Shown: one piece after another, positions 26,891-36,829 of the stretch
Layout of the letters: each line of letters opens with the position of its first letter
How positions within the stretch are numbered: the stretch's first letter is position 1
Source of the DNA: Bdellovibrio bacteriovorus
GTDB taxonomy: Bacteria > Bdellovibrionota > Bdellovibrionia > Bdellovibrionales > Bdellovibrionaceae
Direction of reading: 5' to 3'
Assembly: GCF_001592755.1 (NCBI RefSeq)
Contig: NZ_LUKF01000003.1
Coordinates: forward strand, 62,001-126,000
Length of the DNA stretch: 64,000 nucleotides
Program-made: the position numbers and the translations under genes
The notes under the pieces: generated by a model
Databases searched by the model: none
What the model saw: only the letters and a program-made list of their open reading frames with translations
What the model was told of the DNA's origin: nothing

Positions 26891-29800
26891 CTACTTCAAA
26901 CCTAGAAGAATATCGAAGTCTTCTTTGCTTAAAGCGCCAGATCCCGGGCCCAATTCTCCGGCAGTTTCCGCCGCAGAGAACAAAGACTGGAACTTTTTGT
27001 CTTTGCGCCCTTTTAGAAGTTCGATTTTTTCTTCTAAAGATTCATGCATGATGTAACGGAAAACTTGCACCGCTTTACTTTGCCCCAAACGATGAGCTCG
27101 GTCGGTCGCTTGGTTTTCAACGGAAGGATTCCACCAAGGCTCTAAGTGAAAGACGTAGCTGGCTTTAGTTAAGTTCAAGCCGACGCCACCGGTTTTTAGA
27201 GTCATAACCAGAACGGCTCCACCTTTTGTGGCATTGAAGTCCGCTAAAATCTTTTGTCTCTGCTTCGTTGGTACGCCCCCGTGCAAGGCAAAGACCGGGA
27301 TGTTGGATTTCTTAAGTAACTCCACCGTGTGTTCCAAAGTTTGAATAAACTGTGTGAACACCAAAGCACTTTCGCCGGACTCGACAACTTCTTGCAAAGA
27401 GTCTTGAAGAGCTTCTAGTTTCGGTGGCACACGGTCGTATCGCACATTCGGAAGAGCGGCTGGGTCCGAGCAGGCCTGTCTTAGGCGCAAAAGTGCCGTT
27501 AACATTTGCAGTTGCACGCTGGCTTCAGCTTGCGTCAACAAGCTTTCTTGAACTCGCTGATTGTAGGACAAAGCAATATCGCGATAAATTTCGCGCTGTC
27601 TGTCTTCAAAGGCGATACTGACCTTCGTTTCTTGTTTTTCTGGAAGCTGATCTAAAATCTCTTTTTTTGTACGACGCAGAAGCAAAGGCTTCATTTTTAA
27701 TTTCAGATCTTCGATTTCTTCGCGAGTCACCATTTCCGTATTTACGAATTGGCGACGGAAGTCCTCAAGTCGTCCCAAGCTTCCCGGAACTAGTAAATCA
27801 ACCAAAGAATAGAACTCGCCATAGTGGTTTTCCATCGGCGTTCCCGTCAGGCAGATTTTAAATCGCGCATTCAGCGCACGGGCCGAGCTGGTTCGCTTCG
27901 TCGTGATATTTTTTAGGTTTTGCGCTTCATCGAAAATCAAAACTTTCCATTGATACTGACTAAGGAAGTCTTCGTTTTCCATTAAGAGGCCATAGGTCGT
28001 GATAACGACGACGTCTTCTTTCAGCTCTAGTTTTTTACCGATGTTGTTTCGATCTTTCGACGTGAAGACGCGGAAAGGCAACTCCGGCGCGAACTTTTCG
28101 ACTTCACTTTGCCAGTTAAAGATCAATGAAGAAGGCACCACGATTAAAACCTGTCCTAAGTCTTCCTTCGTTCGCAAATCCTCAAGGAAAGTTAGAGTCT
28201 GCAGTGTTTTCCCAAGACCCATATCATCCGCCAACAAAGCTCCTAAACGCAGACGGTAAAGATCCTGCAGCCATTGCACACCTTTTAACTGATAAGGTTT
28301 TAAGTGGGCTTTGATAGTTTTTGGAATGTGAATCTCTCGGTTCTCTAACCCCAGGCTGTCATAGAACTGACAGAGCTTTTTCCATTCTTCATCACCACGG
28401 ATGCCGACACCGGAAGCGCGCAAAGCCAAAAGCTCTAAAACCTGATGTCTAGGCAATTGATAAACCTTGTCACCAATGCTCTTTTTCGCAGAGTCTTTTT
28501 TCCCTTTTTGCAACTTCAACCAGAAATTTTCAAGGCGACGTAGCGACGGCATTTGCTTGCGTGGCACCAGGAACAATTTCCCTTGATACTCAATCACGCC
28601 ACCGCTACCAAAGTTGCGCATATTCATCGGATCGATCTCTTCACCGCGCAAGAAGAACTTGGGATTCAGTTCAAACCAATTGATATCGCGCTTTTCATCA
28701 TCCGACTGAAGAATAAAGTCGACTTTGAATTCATCTTCCTGCAACTCTTGTAAAGGCTGTCCGTTGAAGTAAATTTGAAATCCAAAAGGAATCAGGGCTT
28801 GGAATGTCTCTAATGTTTCATGAAGATGGGATACATCTTTTTTGGCGGAAGGCAGATGAAATGTACCCTTCGCTAAATAGGGATCCGCGTCCGGGTCGCC
28901 ACTCCAGATTTTTGAAAGCAAAGAGGTCCGAGATTTCTTAAACGCTTCACCATTCGTGGATATCGCCCACTCTTTCAACATCTCATAGATCAGGCGGAAC
29001 TCGCGTTCGACTAATCCTTCCAGCGTCACTTCTCCTTGATCTGAATAAAAAGATTCTGAGGAGTTTAAAACTTCAAATGTCTTGCGAACAAAGTCTTCAA
29101 AATTTGTTAAGACACTTTTTGAACACAGTTCTTCAAGCGTCATATCGCGAGCCAGAATAAGGCCAGAACCGCTCACTAACAATGCTTGAACTTTTTCATG
29201 TAAAGACGTGAAAAGCTCTTCTTTAGCGACTTTTCTTCCATCTGATAAAATACCACCGTCGAAATGATGGTTTAAAACTTCAAACACGAGATACTGGATA
29301 ATTCCCAAGTGCCGCAAAAGCTTTAAGTCCCAATCGCGCTTCAGACGACTGCGCGTGGCCACATCTTTGGCATCGGCGTTTAGTAAAAACGCCAAACCTT
29401 CCGACATCGCCTGAAGGTACAAGGTTGTTCGTGGCGTAAAACCTTTGCGAGACAGATCTTTCTGACCCTTGATACGCGCCTTGTGCTCGATATAGAACTC
29501 GCCCTTGTCATTCAATTGCAGAGCGATAAGACCTTGCCCCGGCGACAGTGTCACAGAAGTGCCCGTCACCTTCGCCGGAATTTGCCGAGAACGCAGATAT
29601 TTTAAAACTGACTTTGCTTCAAGTTCGCCAATCACGGAAACAATCGGCATCTCACCGGGATGATGCACCCATGTGACATTCTCTTGAGAAACGCTGTAAA
29701 GAACTTCTTCGAGTTGATTCCATTCTCTGAGCCACGGATGCACCATCAGAGTGCCGCTTTCAGGATCCAAAGCCACCGTTTCAAAAAACTGAAAGTTCTT

Positions 29801-30889
29801 CTTAGTCGCGCTGATAAGCTTAAAGTCACATTCTAAATAATCACGTTCGACAAACTCGCAACGCCAATCTAGCTCTGTACTAGGATCAAATTCGATGTCT
29901 TTAATCTGCAAAGCCCGCATATTGGTGCTCTTTGTCTGCAAATAAAGGTCTATCTTTTTTTGGCGCAGTTGCGTAGCCACGGTGCTGAGAAGTTGTTGCA
30001 CAACCTCTTCAAGCTCTCGCAGATTTTGACTGACGAAAAGATGCTCTTTCTGCTGGGTCAAAGGCCATTGATTGAAAACAGAGGTTTGCGAGGCCTTTTG
30101 TGGAAGAAGATGGCGCGGCACCACGCGATGCAAAGGATGGCGCAAAATATCTTTGGCACTCACCTGCATCCCGTTACTGAAGTTATAACGAATCATCCCG
30201 GCCAAGCGATTTTGTTCATTCACTTCGTTCAAATAAAAATCGGAATAAGCTGTTAGTTTTTTTCTGAAAACCTCGGGCATATTCCAAAGCAAGGGCGATA
30301 AAAGTTCTTTTTCTTTCGAGATGTCTTGTAAGCGGTACTTGCTAAAGTCTTTATCTAAAAAAGAATTCAGCGGAGAACCCTTTAACAAAGGATGATCTTC
30401 CAGCACCAGGCTTAATGAATCCAGCTGACAGTCTTTAGGAATCGCGTTGCGCGCTTCCCCTGTCTTACCCTGACTTAGAAAAAGAGGCGATTTAAGATCT
30501 TGCGCTAACTTCAGCAGAACAGGATTTTCTTCTTTGCTTTCATCCAAAGTCAAAGCCTGCCACAAGGTCACGTAAGCCGCCCATTTGTGCGCGCAGTTTT
30601 CATGTTTAGGAAAATGTTTTGCGCAAAACTCGCAGGAAAAATTCAAACCGCCCTGATAGTTCACTTCTTCAATGCGAACTTTAACACCCTTGTTTAACTG
30701 CGCATCGTGAAAGAACAAAAGAAGTTGCAAAGCTTCTTCGTCTTTCGAAAGCAATTCATAACCTTCAAGACCTTTTTCTTCCAAAAGTCCTAAGCCATCG
30801 ACATAAGCCTCGCGCTCGCTGAAAGGCACACGCTCTCCAGAATCACGAAGTTGAGAAATTTGCAGTAATGTCAGAGGCGTTAAAAACAC
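26891..30889 (-). CDS. SNF2-family DEAD/DEAH ATPase with SWIM zinc finger
   Basis: A 1332-residue protein. Near residues 75-110 is a SWIM-type zinc motif (CEFCAKHFPKHENCAHKW: Cys-x2-Cys ... Cys-x-His). A long middle region is uncharacterised. The last 480 residues are a SNF2 ATPase: motif I DDMGLGKTLQ, II DEAQ, III LTGTPMENH, VI ATDRAHRLGQ. Such HepA/SWIM proteins translocate on DNA and are thought to remodel protein-DNA complexes. It stands alone with its own 3' region facing the thiamine riboswitch. No defence-island neighbour is recognised. Confidence 0.92.
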   Translation of the reverse strand: MFLTPLTLLQISQLRDSGERVPFSEREAYVDGLGLLEEKGLEGYELLSKDEEALQLLLFFHDAQLNKGVKVRIEEVNYQGGLNFSCEFCAKHFPKHENCAHKWAAYVTLWQALTLDESKEENPVLLKLAQDLKSPLFLSQGKTGEARNAIPKDCQLDSLSLVLEDHPLLKGSPLNSFLDKDFSKYRLQDISKEKELLSPLLWNMPEVFRKKLTAYSDFYLNEVNEQNRLAGMIRYNFSNGMQVSAKDILRHPLHRVVPRHLLPQKASQTSVFNQWPLTQQKEHLFVSQNLRELEEVVQQLLSTVATQLRQKKIDLYLQTKSTNMRALQIKDIEFDPSTELDWRCEFVERDYLECDFKLISATKKNFQFFETVALDPESGTLMVHPWLREWNQLEEVLYSVSQENVTWVHHPGEMPIVSVIGELEAKSVLKYLRSRQIPAKVTGTSVTLSPGQGLIALQLNDKGEFYIEHKARIKGQKDLSRKGFTPRTTLYLQAMSEGLAFLLNADAKDVATRSRLKRDWDLKLLRHLGIIQYLVFEVLNHHFDGGILSDGRKVAKEELFTSLHEKVQALLVSGSGLILARDMTLEELCSKSVLTNFEDFVRKTFEVLNSSESFYSDQGEVTLEGLVEREFRLIYEMLKEWAISTNGEAFKKSRTSLLSKIWSGDPDADPYLAKGTFHLPSAKKDVSHLHETLETFQALIPFGFQIYFNGQPLQELQEDEFKVDFILQSDDEKRDINWFELNPKFFLRGEEIDPMNMRNFGSGGVIEYQGKLFLVPRKQMPSLRRLENFWLKLQKGKKDSAKKSIGDKVYQLPRHQVLELLALRASGVGIRGDEEWKKLCQFYDSLGLENREIHIPKTIKAHLKPYQLKGVQWLQDLYRLRLGALLADDMGLGKTLQTLTFLEDLRTKEDLGQVLIVVPSSLIFNWQSEVEKFAPELPFRVFTSKDRNNIGKKLELKEDVVVITTYGLLMENEDFLSQYQWKVLIFDEAQNLKNITTKRTSSARALNARFKICLTGTPMENHYGEFYSLVDLLVPGSLGRLEDFRRQFVNTEMVTREEIEDLKLKMKPLLLRRTKKEILDQLPEKQETKVSIAFEDRQREIYRDIALSYNQRVQESLLTQAEASVQLQMLTALLRLRQACSDPAALPNVRYDRVPPKLEALQDSLQEVVESGESALVFTQFIQTLEHTVELLKKSNIPVFALHGGVPTKQRQKILADFNATKGGAVLVMTLKTGGVGLNLTKASYVFHLEPWWNPSVENQATDRAHRLGQSKAVQVFRYIMHESLEEKIELLKGRKDKKFQSLFSAAETAGELGPGSGALSKEDFDILLGLK

Positions 30890-31072
30890 TGAGAATTCCT
30901 TTTTTAAACCCGAGCAAAGGGCATCAAATAGAATGGCAAACTTTTATTAAAAAGTCATCATAGAATCCTAGATAAAGGGCTTTGTGGCCGTGATCTCCGA
31001 CAGAAAAGGAGCGTTCTTAGGATCATCTCCTCTGAAATCCTCTATAATGAAGTTGGAAACAAGGAGGCATCT

Positions 31073-31576
31073 ATGAACACACTGCTTCGCGGTCTTTGGG
31101 CTGGAGTTATGGCAACAAGTTCGATGACGATTTCTCTTTTCCAGGCATTTAAAAGTCTGCCCTTTCTACAAAAAGCACCTCTTCCTCCCGCTCTCCTCAG
31201 CAAAGAAATTGGCGAGAAGACAGGCCTTGCAAAAAATCTGACGTCGCAGCAGCAACAGATGTTCACGATGGTGTCCCATTTCGGGTATGGCGCCGCAGCC
31301 GGTGCGGTTTATGCGATCCTTGCCTCGAAAGTTCCGGGCAATCCTGTCGTCAAAGGAAGTCTCTTTGGTATGGGGGTTTGGCTTGCTAGTTATTATGGTC
31401 TTATTCCCAGCATGGGGCTTTCAACTTCAGCACCCAATATGACTAAGAAAAGAAATTTTATGATGTTTGCTTCCCACATTGTTTGGGGCATCAGTCTGGG
31501 TTACGCCGAACAAGAACTGCGTCGCCGAGGATCGAAAATGCTAGATGGAAGAAGAAATCCAGTGCTCGCGAAATAG
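31073..31576 (+). CDS. Small inner-membrane protein, YagU/DUF1440-like
   Basis: A 167-residue protein with AAGGAGG upstream of its ATG. Three or four hydrophobic segments are visible (GLWAGVMATSSMTISLF, HFGYGAAAGAVYAILAS, GSLFGMGVWLASYYGLIPS, ASHIVWGISLGYA). Pattern and length resemble the YagU/DUF1440 membrane proteins linked to acid resistance in enteric bacteria; this is a weak similarity by eye. First of a run of three short plus-strand genes that look stress-related. Confidence 0.65.
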   Translation: MNTLLRGLWAGVMATSSMTISLFQAFKSLPFLQKAPLPPALLSKEIGEKTGLAKNLTSQQQQMFTMVSHFGYGAAAGAVYAILASKVPGNPVVKGSLFGMGVWLASYYGLIPSMGLSTSAPNMTKKRNFMMFASHIVWGISLGYAEQELRRRGSKMLDGRRNPVLAK

Positions 31577-31585
31577 GAGGTTTCC

Positions 31586-32011
31586 ATGGTTGACAGAGAT
31601 CGCACACCCATCCCCGAATTCACCCAAGTGTCCCGTGGTGAACCTTCGGAAAATACACGCGATGAAAACGAGATTTTGCATGATCAGGATCTGACCAATA
31701 AAAGCAATCTTCGCCCTGACGATGAAAACTTGGGAGCTAAGACACGCTCCTATGAGTCCTTAGAAGATGAGCCCGGAGATTTCATGCGTGGCGAGGTCGA
31801 CGTAAAAGAACAAATGGATCGTGCGGCTGATGCCCTGGATGCGTCTTTGCACGGTTATCAAAATCAAGGTGCAGAGGACAGTCCACAAACCGAACTCGGA
31901 GCCTCTTTTAAATACACACCAGGAGGCATTGAAGAAGTGGCAGCAAAAACAGACGAGTATCTAGCGACCCATCAAAAACCTCGCAAAAAGGATCGCGACC
32001 TAAGCCAATAA
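31586..32011 (+). CDS. Small acidic hydrophilic protein, unknown
   Basis: A 141-residue, strongly acidic, low-hydrophobicity protein (for example YESLEDEPGDFMRGEVDVKE) with no Cys and no membrane segment. TAGGAGG lies just upstream, 9 nt after the preceding stop. Composition suggests an unfolded, hydrophilin-like stress protein; no family recognised. Confidence 0.68.
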   Translation: MVDRDRTPIPEFTQVSRGEPSENTRDENEILHDQDLTNKSNLRPDDENLGAKTRSYESLEDEPGDFMRGEVDVKEQMDRAADALDASLHGYQNQGAEDSPQTELGASFKYTPGGIEEVAAKTDEYLATHQKPRKKDRDLSQ

Positions 32012-32104
32012 CGCTATTTTTTTGTGTGTGCAGAAACAAGCGGTTCACTTGAATGATTTTAGGTGTCGTCAGAAAGTGAGATAATAATAAAAAAAGGAGG
32101 CCGT

Positions 32105-32290
32105 ATGGCTGAAATGAATAAACCAGGCTCTAAACGAGATTCTTTCGCTGATAAAGTAGGTGAAAGCCTTGAAAAAGCAGGACGTAAAATTTCTGATATG
32201 GGTGCTCCGAAGGTGGGTCAAAAAATCCACGATGCCGGAGATAAAATGGAAAAAACGCATCAGAACCCACAGCATCCTGGCAAAGTTTAA
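32105..32290 (+). CDS. 61-residue hydrophilic (LEA/CsbD-like) protein
   Basis: The ATG at 32105 is preceded by AAGGAGG, which makes it the real start rather than one 14 codons earlier. The 61-residue product is Lys/Asp-rich with amphipathic repeats (DKVGESLEKAGRKISDMG, GQKIHDAGDKMEKTH), like small LEA or CsbD-type stress proteins. A terminator hairpin follows at 32315-32341. Confidence 0.7.
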   Translation: MAEMNKPGSKRDSFADKVGESLEKAGRKISDMGAPKVGQKIHDAGDKMEKTHQNPQHPGKV

Positions 32291-32314
32291 TTCAATAGAT
32301 AGGGGAGTCGTTCT

Positions 32315-32341
32315 ATAGGGGGATGGCTTCCCTATTTTTTT
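32315..32341 (+). terminator. Rho-independent terminator
   Basis: ATAGGG-N9-CCCTAT followed by seven T residues. It ends the run of small stress-type genes just before the ribosome site of the PEBP gene. Confidence 0.75.
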
Positions 32342-32352
32342 GGAGGTCACTT

Positions 32353-32829
32353 ATGCAAACGCATTTTACGATCAGCTCGCCGGTTTTTGAAAACAATGGC
32401 GAGATTCCTAAACAGTACACTTGCGAAGGCGACGATATGTCTCCGCCCTTAGAGTGGTATGGCGCACCTCAAGGAACTAAAAGTTATGCGATCATTGTTG
32501 ATGATCCTGATGCTCCAGATCCATCGGCTCCGAAAAGAACTTGGGTGCACTGGGTGGTTTATAATATTCCCGCAGAGATTCATGCCCTGCCTGAAAACTT
32601 TCACGATTTTCCAGAGGAAACTCAAGAGGTGGAAAATGACTGGAAAGCTTCGGGTTACCGTGGCCCCTGCCCTCCTATTGGAAAGCACCACTATCATCAT
32701 AAAATTTATGCTCTGAACACATTTCTGCCTCAAAACGGCATCTTAACCAAAGAGGATTTGTTGAAGGCCATGAAGGGTCACATCCTGGGCGAGGCCGATC
32801 TTGTCGGCACTTACGAAATGAGACACTAA
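32353..32829 (+). CDS. YbhB/YbcL-type PEBP (Raf-kinase-inhibitor-like) protein
   Basis: A 158-residue phosphatidylethanolamine-binding-protein homologue. TGGAGG precedes the ATG at 32353. Ligand-site motifs are present: IVDDPDAPDP, TWVHWVVYNI and CPPIGKHHYHHKIYAL. Ligand in bacteria is unknown. Only one base separates it from the DDAH-family gene, so the two form an operon. Confidence 0.9.
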   Translation: MQTHFTISSPVFENNGEIPKQYTCEGDDMSPPLEWYGAPQGTKSYAIIVDDPDAPDPSAPKRTWVHWVVYNIPAEIHALPENFHDFPEETQEVENDWKASGYRGPCPPIGKHHYHHKIYALNTFLPQNGILTKEDLLKAMKGHILGEADLVGTYEMRH

Positions 32830-32830
32830 A

Positions 32831-33637
32831 ATGGCGACTTCACTCCGTCCCACTCTAGTAGTCAGCACCTGTGATGCCGAGGACTTGTCCATCTGGGATC
32901 GGCAGGAAACTTGTGAGCAACACGAACGCTTCCGACATGTTTTGCGAAAAGCGGGAGCGCGTGTCTTAGAAGTGCCGCTGGTACCTGATGACCTCGATTC
33001 GGTTTTTGTGAAAGACAGCGCCTTGCTTGTCGATAACGGCCAAGAGCGTTTGGCCTTTATGGCCCATCCCCGGCATCACGCACGAAGGGATGAACAGTAT
33101 CATCGCGGCCATGGCCTGAGCGATCTTGGCTTTCGCATCGTTGGCGAGGCGGCACATTATTTTGAAGGTGGTGACCTGACGCTTCTGCCTGCGAAAAACA
33201 AGGCCTTAGTGGGTTACGGACAAAGAACTGACTATGAAGCCTTAGCAGAAGTGGAAGATTTTTTAGGAATCGAAGCAGTGCCCTTAGAGCTGACTCATAA
33301 AAGTTTCTTTCACCTGGATTTGGCCTGTGCCGTTTTAAGCGATGGCACCGCCTTTGCCTGCCAGGACGCTTTTTCCGAGGAGTCTTGGCGGAGACTGACG
33401 AACTTATCAGACTTAAAACGGCTGATCCCCGTTTCTAAAAATGCTGCGTATAATTTCGGCTTAAACATGGTCGAAGTCGGCGACACCATAGTGCTGGGCG
33501 ATGATGTCAAAGAAGTCATCGATCAATTGGAAATGATGGGGAAAAACGTGATTGTGACTCCGTTAGACTGCTTTCATAAATCCAGCGGAAGTGCCGCATG
33601 CCTTTCGGCTCGCGTTCATCATATGCCCGAGATTTAA
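32831..33637 (+). CDS. Dimethylarginine dimethylaminohydrolase/amidinotransferase-fold hydrolase
   Basis: A 268-residue pentein-fold enzyme. Substrate-binding FVKDSALLV, FEGGDLTLL (catalytic acid region), a His in KSFFHLDLA and the nucleophile Cys in SGSAACLSARVH near the C-terminus match DDAH-type arginine-modifying enzymes. It would cleave methylated arginine to citrulline plus amine, perhaps recycling arginine from degraded prey proteins (inference). Nothing truncated; length close to bacterial DDAH. Confidence 0.86.
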   Translation: MATSLRPTLVVSTCDAEDLSIWDRQETCEQHERFRHVLRKAGARVLEVPLVPDDLDSVFVKDSALLVDNGQERLAFMAHPRHHARRDEQYHRGHGLSDLGFRIVGEAAHYFEGGDLTLLPAKNKALVGYGQRTDYEALAEVEDFLGIEAVPLELTHKSFFHLDLACAVLSDGTAFACQDAFSEESWRRLTNLSDLKRLIPVSKNAAYNFGLNMVEVGDTIVLGDDVKEVIDQLEMMGKNVIVTPLDCFHKSSGSAACLSARVHHMPEI

Positions 33638-33676
33638 AATTCCTTTTCGCATTTAAACCTGATATGTTCGCGAGCA

Positions 33677-34381
33677 ATGAATCCGTTTAAAATTCTTTTT
33701 CAAGATAAACACTTTTTTGCTATCGATAAGCCGGCGGGATATTTCGTGCATCCTCCGGAACTATCGCCTTATCCCGTGCCTCGCGAAAAAATCTGTCTTT
33801 ATCATTTAAGAAAGCATTTTAATCAGGATGTTTTTCCTGTTCATCGTTTAGACGCTCCAACCAGTGGCGTGCTGCTTTTTGCAATGAGCCGAGATTCCGC
33901 ACGAGAGCTGAACCGTCTTTTTGCCGATCGCAAAATGCACAAAACTTATCAGGCCGTGGTGCGTGGAATTGTTGAAGAAGAAGGACGTATTGACCTCCCT
34001 CTGGAAATCGATGAAGGGCGAGTCCTTGCCGAATCGACCACACTGTATAAACGACTTAGCACCATCGAACTTCCCTTCCCTGTCGGTAAGAAATATCCGA
34101 CTGCGCGCTATTCATGGGTGGAAGTCAATCCGGTGACAGGACGCTGGCACCAAATCCGTCGGCACTTTGACAGAATCGCTCACCCTTTGCTGGGCGATAT
34201 TGAGCATGGAGATTCCCATCACAATCGGTTCTTTCGCGATCACTTGGAAATTCGTGGTCTGTGTTTGAAAGCCACTTCCATTCGGATGCAGAATCCCTGG
34301 AGCCAAGAAGAAATTACGATTCGTACCGAGCCCTGTGAGAAATGGGACAAAATCGAAAAACTGTTCTCACAACAGAGCTAG
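33677..34381 (+). CDS. tRNA pseudouridine synthase TruC-like
   Basis: A 234-residue RluA-family enzyme; catalytic block VFPVHRLDAPTSGVLLFA with the nucleophile Asp. Besides this, segments HKTYQAVVRG, PTARYSWVEVNPVTGR and LGDIEHGDSHHNRFFRDH match TruC better than RluA-D. TruC makes pseudouridine at tRNA position 65. This is the second RluA-family gene in the window (the other is at 2689-3369) and they are clearly different. Confidence 0.87.
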   Translation: MNPFKILFQDKHFFAIDKPAGYFVHPPELSPYPVPREKICLYHLRKHFNQDVFPVHRLDAPTSGVLLFAMSRDSARELNRLFADRKMHKTYQAVVRGIVEEEGRIDLPLEIDEGRVLAESTTLYKRLSTIELPFPVGKKYPTARYSWVEVNPVTGRWHQIRRHFDRIAHPLLGDIEHGDSHHNRFFRDHLEIRGLCLKATSIRMQNPWSQEEITIRTEPCEKWDKIEKLFSQQS

Positions 34382-34475
34382 ATCTTTTTTGCCATTTGCC
34401 AACATGACGAGAACCTAACTTCATTTTTGAATCAAGACTTGCTGAACTTGTCTGATCAAAAAAAGGGATTGGTTC

Positions 34476-35795
34476 ATGAAAATCGAAAGACGAAATTTTA
34501 TCAAGCTAGGCCTTCTTCAAGCGGCCGCTCTAGGACTTACACGTAAAGCCAACGCTTATCAAATTCCAAAAATTCTGCGCCGTTCGGGACCTTCGATTCT
34601 GCAAGGCGCGACGGATGACACTAAAACACAGTTTTCGATTGTTCATAACAACACCGAAATTCTAGATATATACGCGGTCGACTCTGCCGGTCGCCGTCGC
34701 ATTCCTGACTTCACTCGAACAGTGGCTTTCCGCGATCACGGGAAAAAGATCACGAAAGTTTATTTTTCATTCTTGGATGTGAACGAGACTTATGAACTTC
34801 ACTTAGTAAACGCGATAACTCGCGAGCTTCTAGATCAAAGAGAATTTCAAACTTTGGATTTAAGCAAGCCCGATTTGAACTTTGCCTTGTGCTCATGCAT
34901 GAACGACCGTGAGCACGCGCCCGAAATTTGGCAGAACATGGTGCAAAAGAAGCCGGATATTTTGCTATTTATCGGGGACTCCGTCTATGCCGACAGTGAT
35001 TCGCCGCTAACAGGGGCAGATCCCTCACATCTTTGGAACCGCTTCTGTGAAGCACGCACCACTTTAGAAATTTACTACAGTCATCGTCTCATCCCCATCT
35101 TCGCCACTTGGGATGATCATGATTTTGGACTAAACGACACCAACGGTGTGGATTTTAAATTTGTCAAAGAGTCGCAAGAAAATTTCCTGAACTTCTTTGC
35201 GCAAGACACCAGCCACTGCCACATCCTTGAAAAAGGTCCCGGCGTAGCCAGTGCTTTGAAGTTCTCCAATCAAACAATTCTGCTCTTAGATGATCGCAGC
35301 TTCCGACAACGTCGCGGCAGTAAAGATCGTTATGCTCATTGGGGAAAAGAACAGGAAAACTGGATTTTACAAAAGATCCGCGAAAATCCAGGTCCCACTT
35401 GGCTTATGAACGGAAGCCAGTTCTTCCCGAATGTGCCTTGGAAAGAATCTGTCTCGGGAGACCATCCTGAAAACTTCCTGGCCTTCTTACAAGAGCTAAA
35501 GCAGATTCCACGTAAGGTGCTATTTGCTTCCGGCGACGTCCACTATAGCGAAATTTCAAAGATTGAAAAAGAGGCGTTGGGCTACGAAACTTACGAGCTC
35601 ACTTCAAGCTCTATCCACAGCCGAAATATTCCAGGGTCTCCAGACATCATCCCGAACAATCGACGTATTGCCGGCAATGGCCAACGAAACTACCTGATGG
35701 TGAAGGCCGCGGCGATCAACGGAGGTTGCTCTTTGGATGTCGCAAGTTATGGCGTTGCCGGTGACGCCCGCTTTCAAATGAGTTTACAGGTGTAA
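34476..35795 (+). CDS. Tat-exported PhoD-like phosphatase
   Basis: A 439-residue metallophosphatase with an N-terminal twin-arginine signal (ERRNFIKLG then a hydrophobic stretch to KANA). PhoD metal ligands are recognisable: LCSCMNDR, FIGDSVYAD, ATWDDHDFGLND and the later SGDVHYSEI. Such enzymes hydrolyse phosphodiesters or monoesters using Fe/Ca; Tat export fits cofactor loading before translocation. Single gene with its own upstream gap. Confidence 0.88.
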   Translation: MKIERRNFIKLGLLQAAALGLTRKANAYQIPKILRRSGPSILQGATDDTKTQFSIVHNNTEILDIYAVDSAGRRRIPDFTRTVAFRDHGKKITKVYFSFLDVNETYELHLVNAITRELLDQREFQTLDLSKPDLNFALCSCMNDREHAPEIWQNMVQKKPDILLFIGDSVYADSDSPLTGADPSHLWNRFCEARTTLEIYYSHRLIPIFATWDDHDFGLNDTNGVDFKFVKESQENFLNFFAQDTSHCHILEKGPGVASALKFSNQTILLLDDRSFRQRRGSKDRYAHWGKEQENWILQKIRENPGPTWLMNGSQFFPNVPWKESVSGDHPENFLAFLQELKQIPRKVLFASGDVHYSEISKIEKEALGYETYELTSSSIHSRNIPGSPDIIPNNRRIAGNGQRNYLMVKAAAINGGCSLDVASYGVAGDARFQMSLQV

Positions 35796-35880
35796 GGGCC
35801 TTCCCATAGCCCTTATCGTCTAGAAGTTCGACAAAATACGGAAACGCACTTTTCAAATTGGATCGTGTTAATATTTGTTT

Positions 35881-36738
35881 ATGATCAAAGAACTTTGGAG
35901 TTCGTTTCCACGTTTGCTTGAACAAAGAATCAATGCCCTGCTAGATGAAGCTGAGCCGAACGCGATGAAGGCCTTTCAGCTTTACAAAACTTGCCAACGA
36001 GAAAATCTATGGACGGACACTTTTGAAAAGTTCTCGAAACAGCTGGAAAGCTTTTTCTCAATACCCAAAAATGAAAGAAAAAAAAGTTCTTTAGATGCTC
36101 TGCTAGAGCGTCCTGCGGATGTGTTAGTATGGGAAGATTTCCATTTGAATTTCCGCACAGGCCTTGTCGATAGCCGAGCCGTTTCCAACATCGTCAGTTG
36201 GGCCCATCACCTCATGCGCGTCAGTTTAAAAAGTAATAGCAGCGTCATTTCAGAGGACGTTTTACAACGCACCATGAATTACATCACAAACCCGCCACTT
36301 TATGAAAAAGCAAAGGACATCACCTTTGAAGACTTTTGTGCGGCTTGGAAAAAGGTCGTCTTTCAGCTTTTTGGAAAAAAGCATGATGATGATCTCAATC
36401 ACATCCTTAAAGAGCTTCACTGGTTAAATACCCAGCTGAAATACGTTGAAGAAAACAAAGAACCTGGCGGTCGATTTCATCCGACAATATACCTAACCCA
36501 AACGGAAATAGACTGGGTGACTGAGGTGCACAAAAGTGTGGTGGCGAACACTCCTCTGCCCAAATTTCCTCTGTCTCGCGGCCCACAGAAGCAACGACTC
36601 GCAGATCTTGAACGAGCCATTCAGCTTTATCGAATCGTGCAAACGACGAAACTTCCTGAACTGCTAGAGCACCGAGAGAATATTCGCGTGACGATATTAG
36701 ATCGTTGTACGGGTCTTCTTCGCGAATGCGCTCGCTAA
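35881..36738 (+). CDS. Hypothetical alpha-helical protein
   Basis: A 285-residue, mostly helical, soluble protein with no signal or membrane segment. The ATG at 35881 is chosen over a TTG two codons earlier. Central DVLVWEDFHLNFRTGLVDS and the N-terminal MKAFQLYKTCQRENLWTD stretches are distinctive but match no family I know. Codon use looks like the neighbours. Confidence 0.7.
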   Translation: MIKELWSSFPRLLEQRINALLDEAEPNAMKAFQLYKTCQRENLWTDTFEKFSKQLESFFSIPKNERKKSSLDALLERPADVLVWEDFHLNFRTGLVDSRAVSNIVSWAHHLMRVSLKSNSSVISEDVLQRTMNYITNPPLYEKAKDITFEDFCAAWKKVVFQLFGKKHDDDLNHILKELHWLNTQLKYVEENKEPGGRFHPTIYLTQTEIDWVTEVHKSVVANTPLPKFPLSRGPQKQRLADLERAIQLYRIVQTTKLPELLEHRENIRVTILDRCTGLLRECAR

Positions 36739-36829
36739 AACTCTAGGCCATATACTAAATACTATTTCTTGGAATGGACGTTGCAGCCCCTATTTTCAAT
36801 CTTACTTAAGATTCATAAAAGGGGGTACC

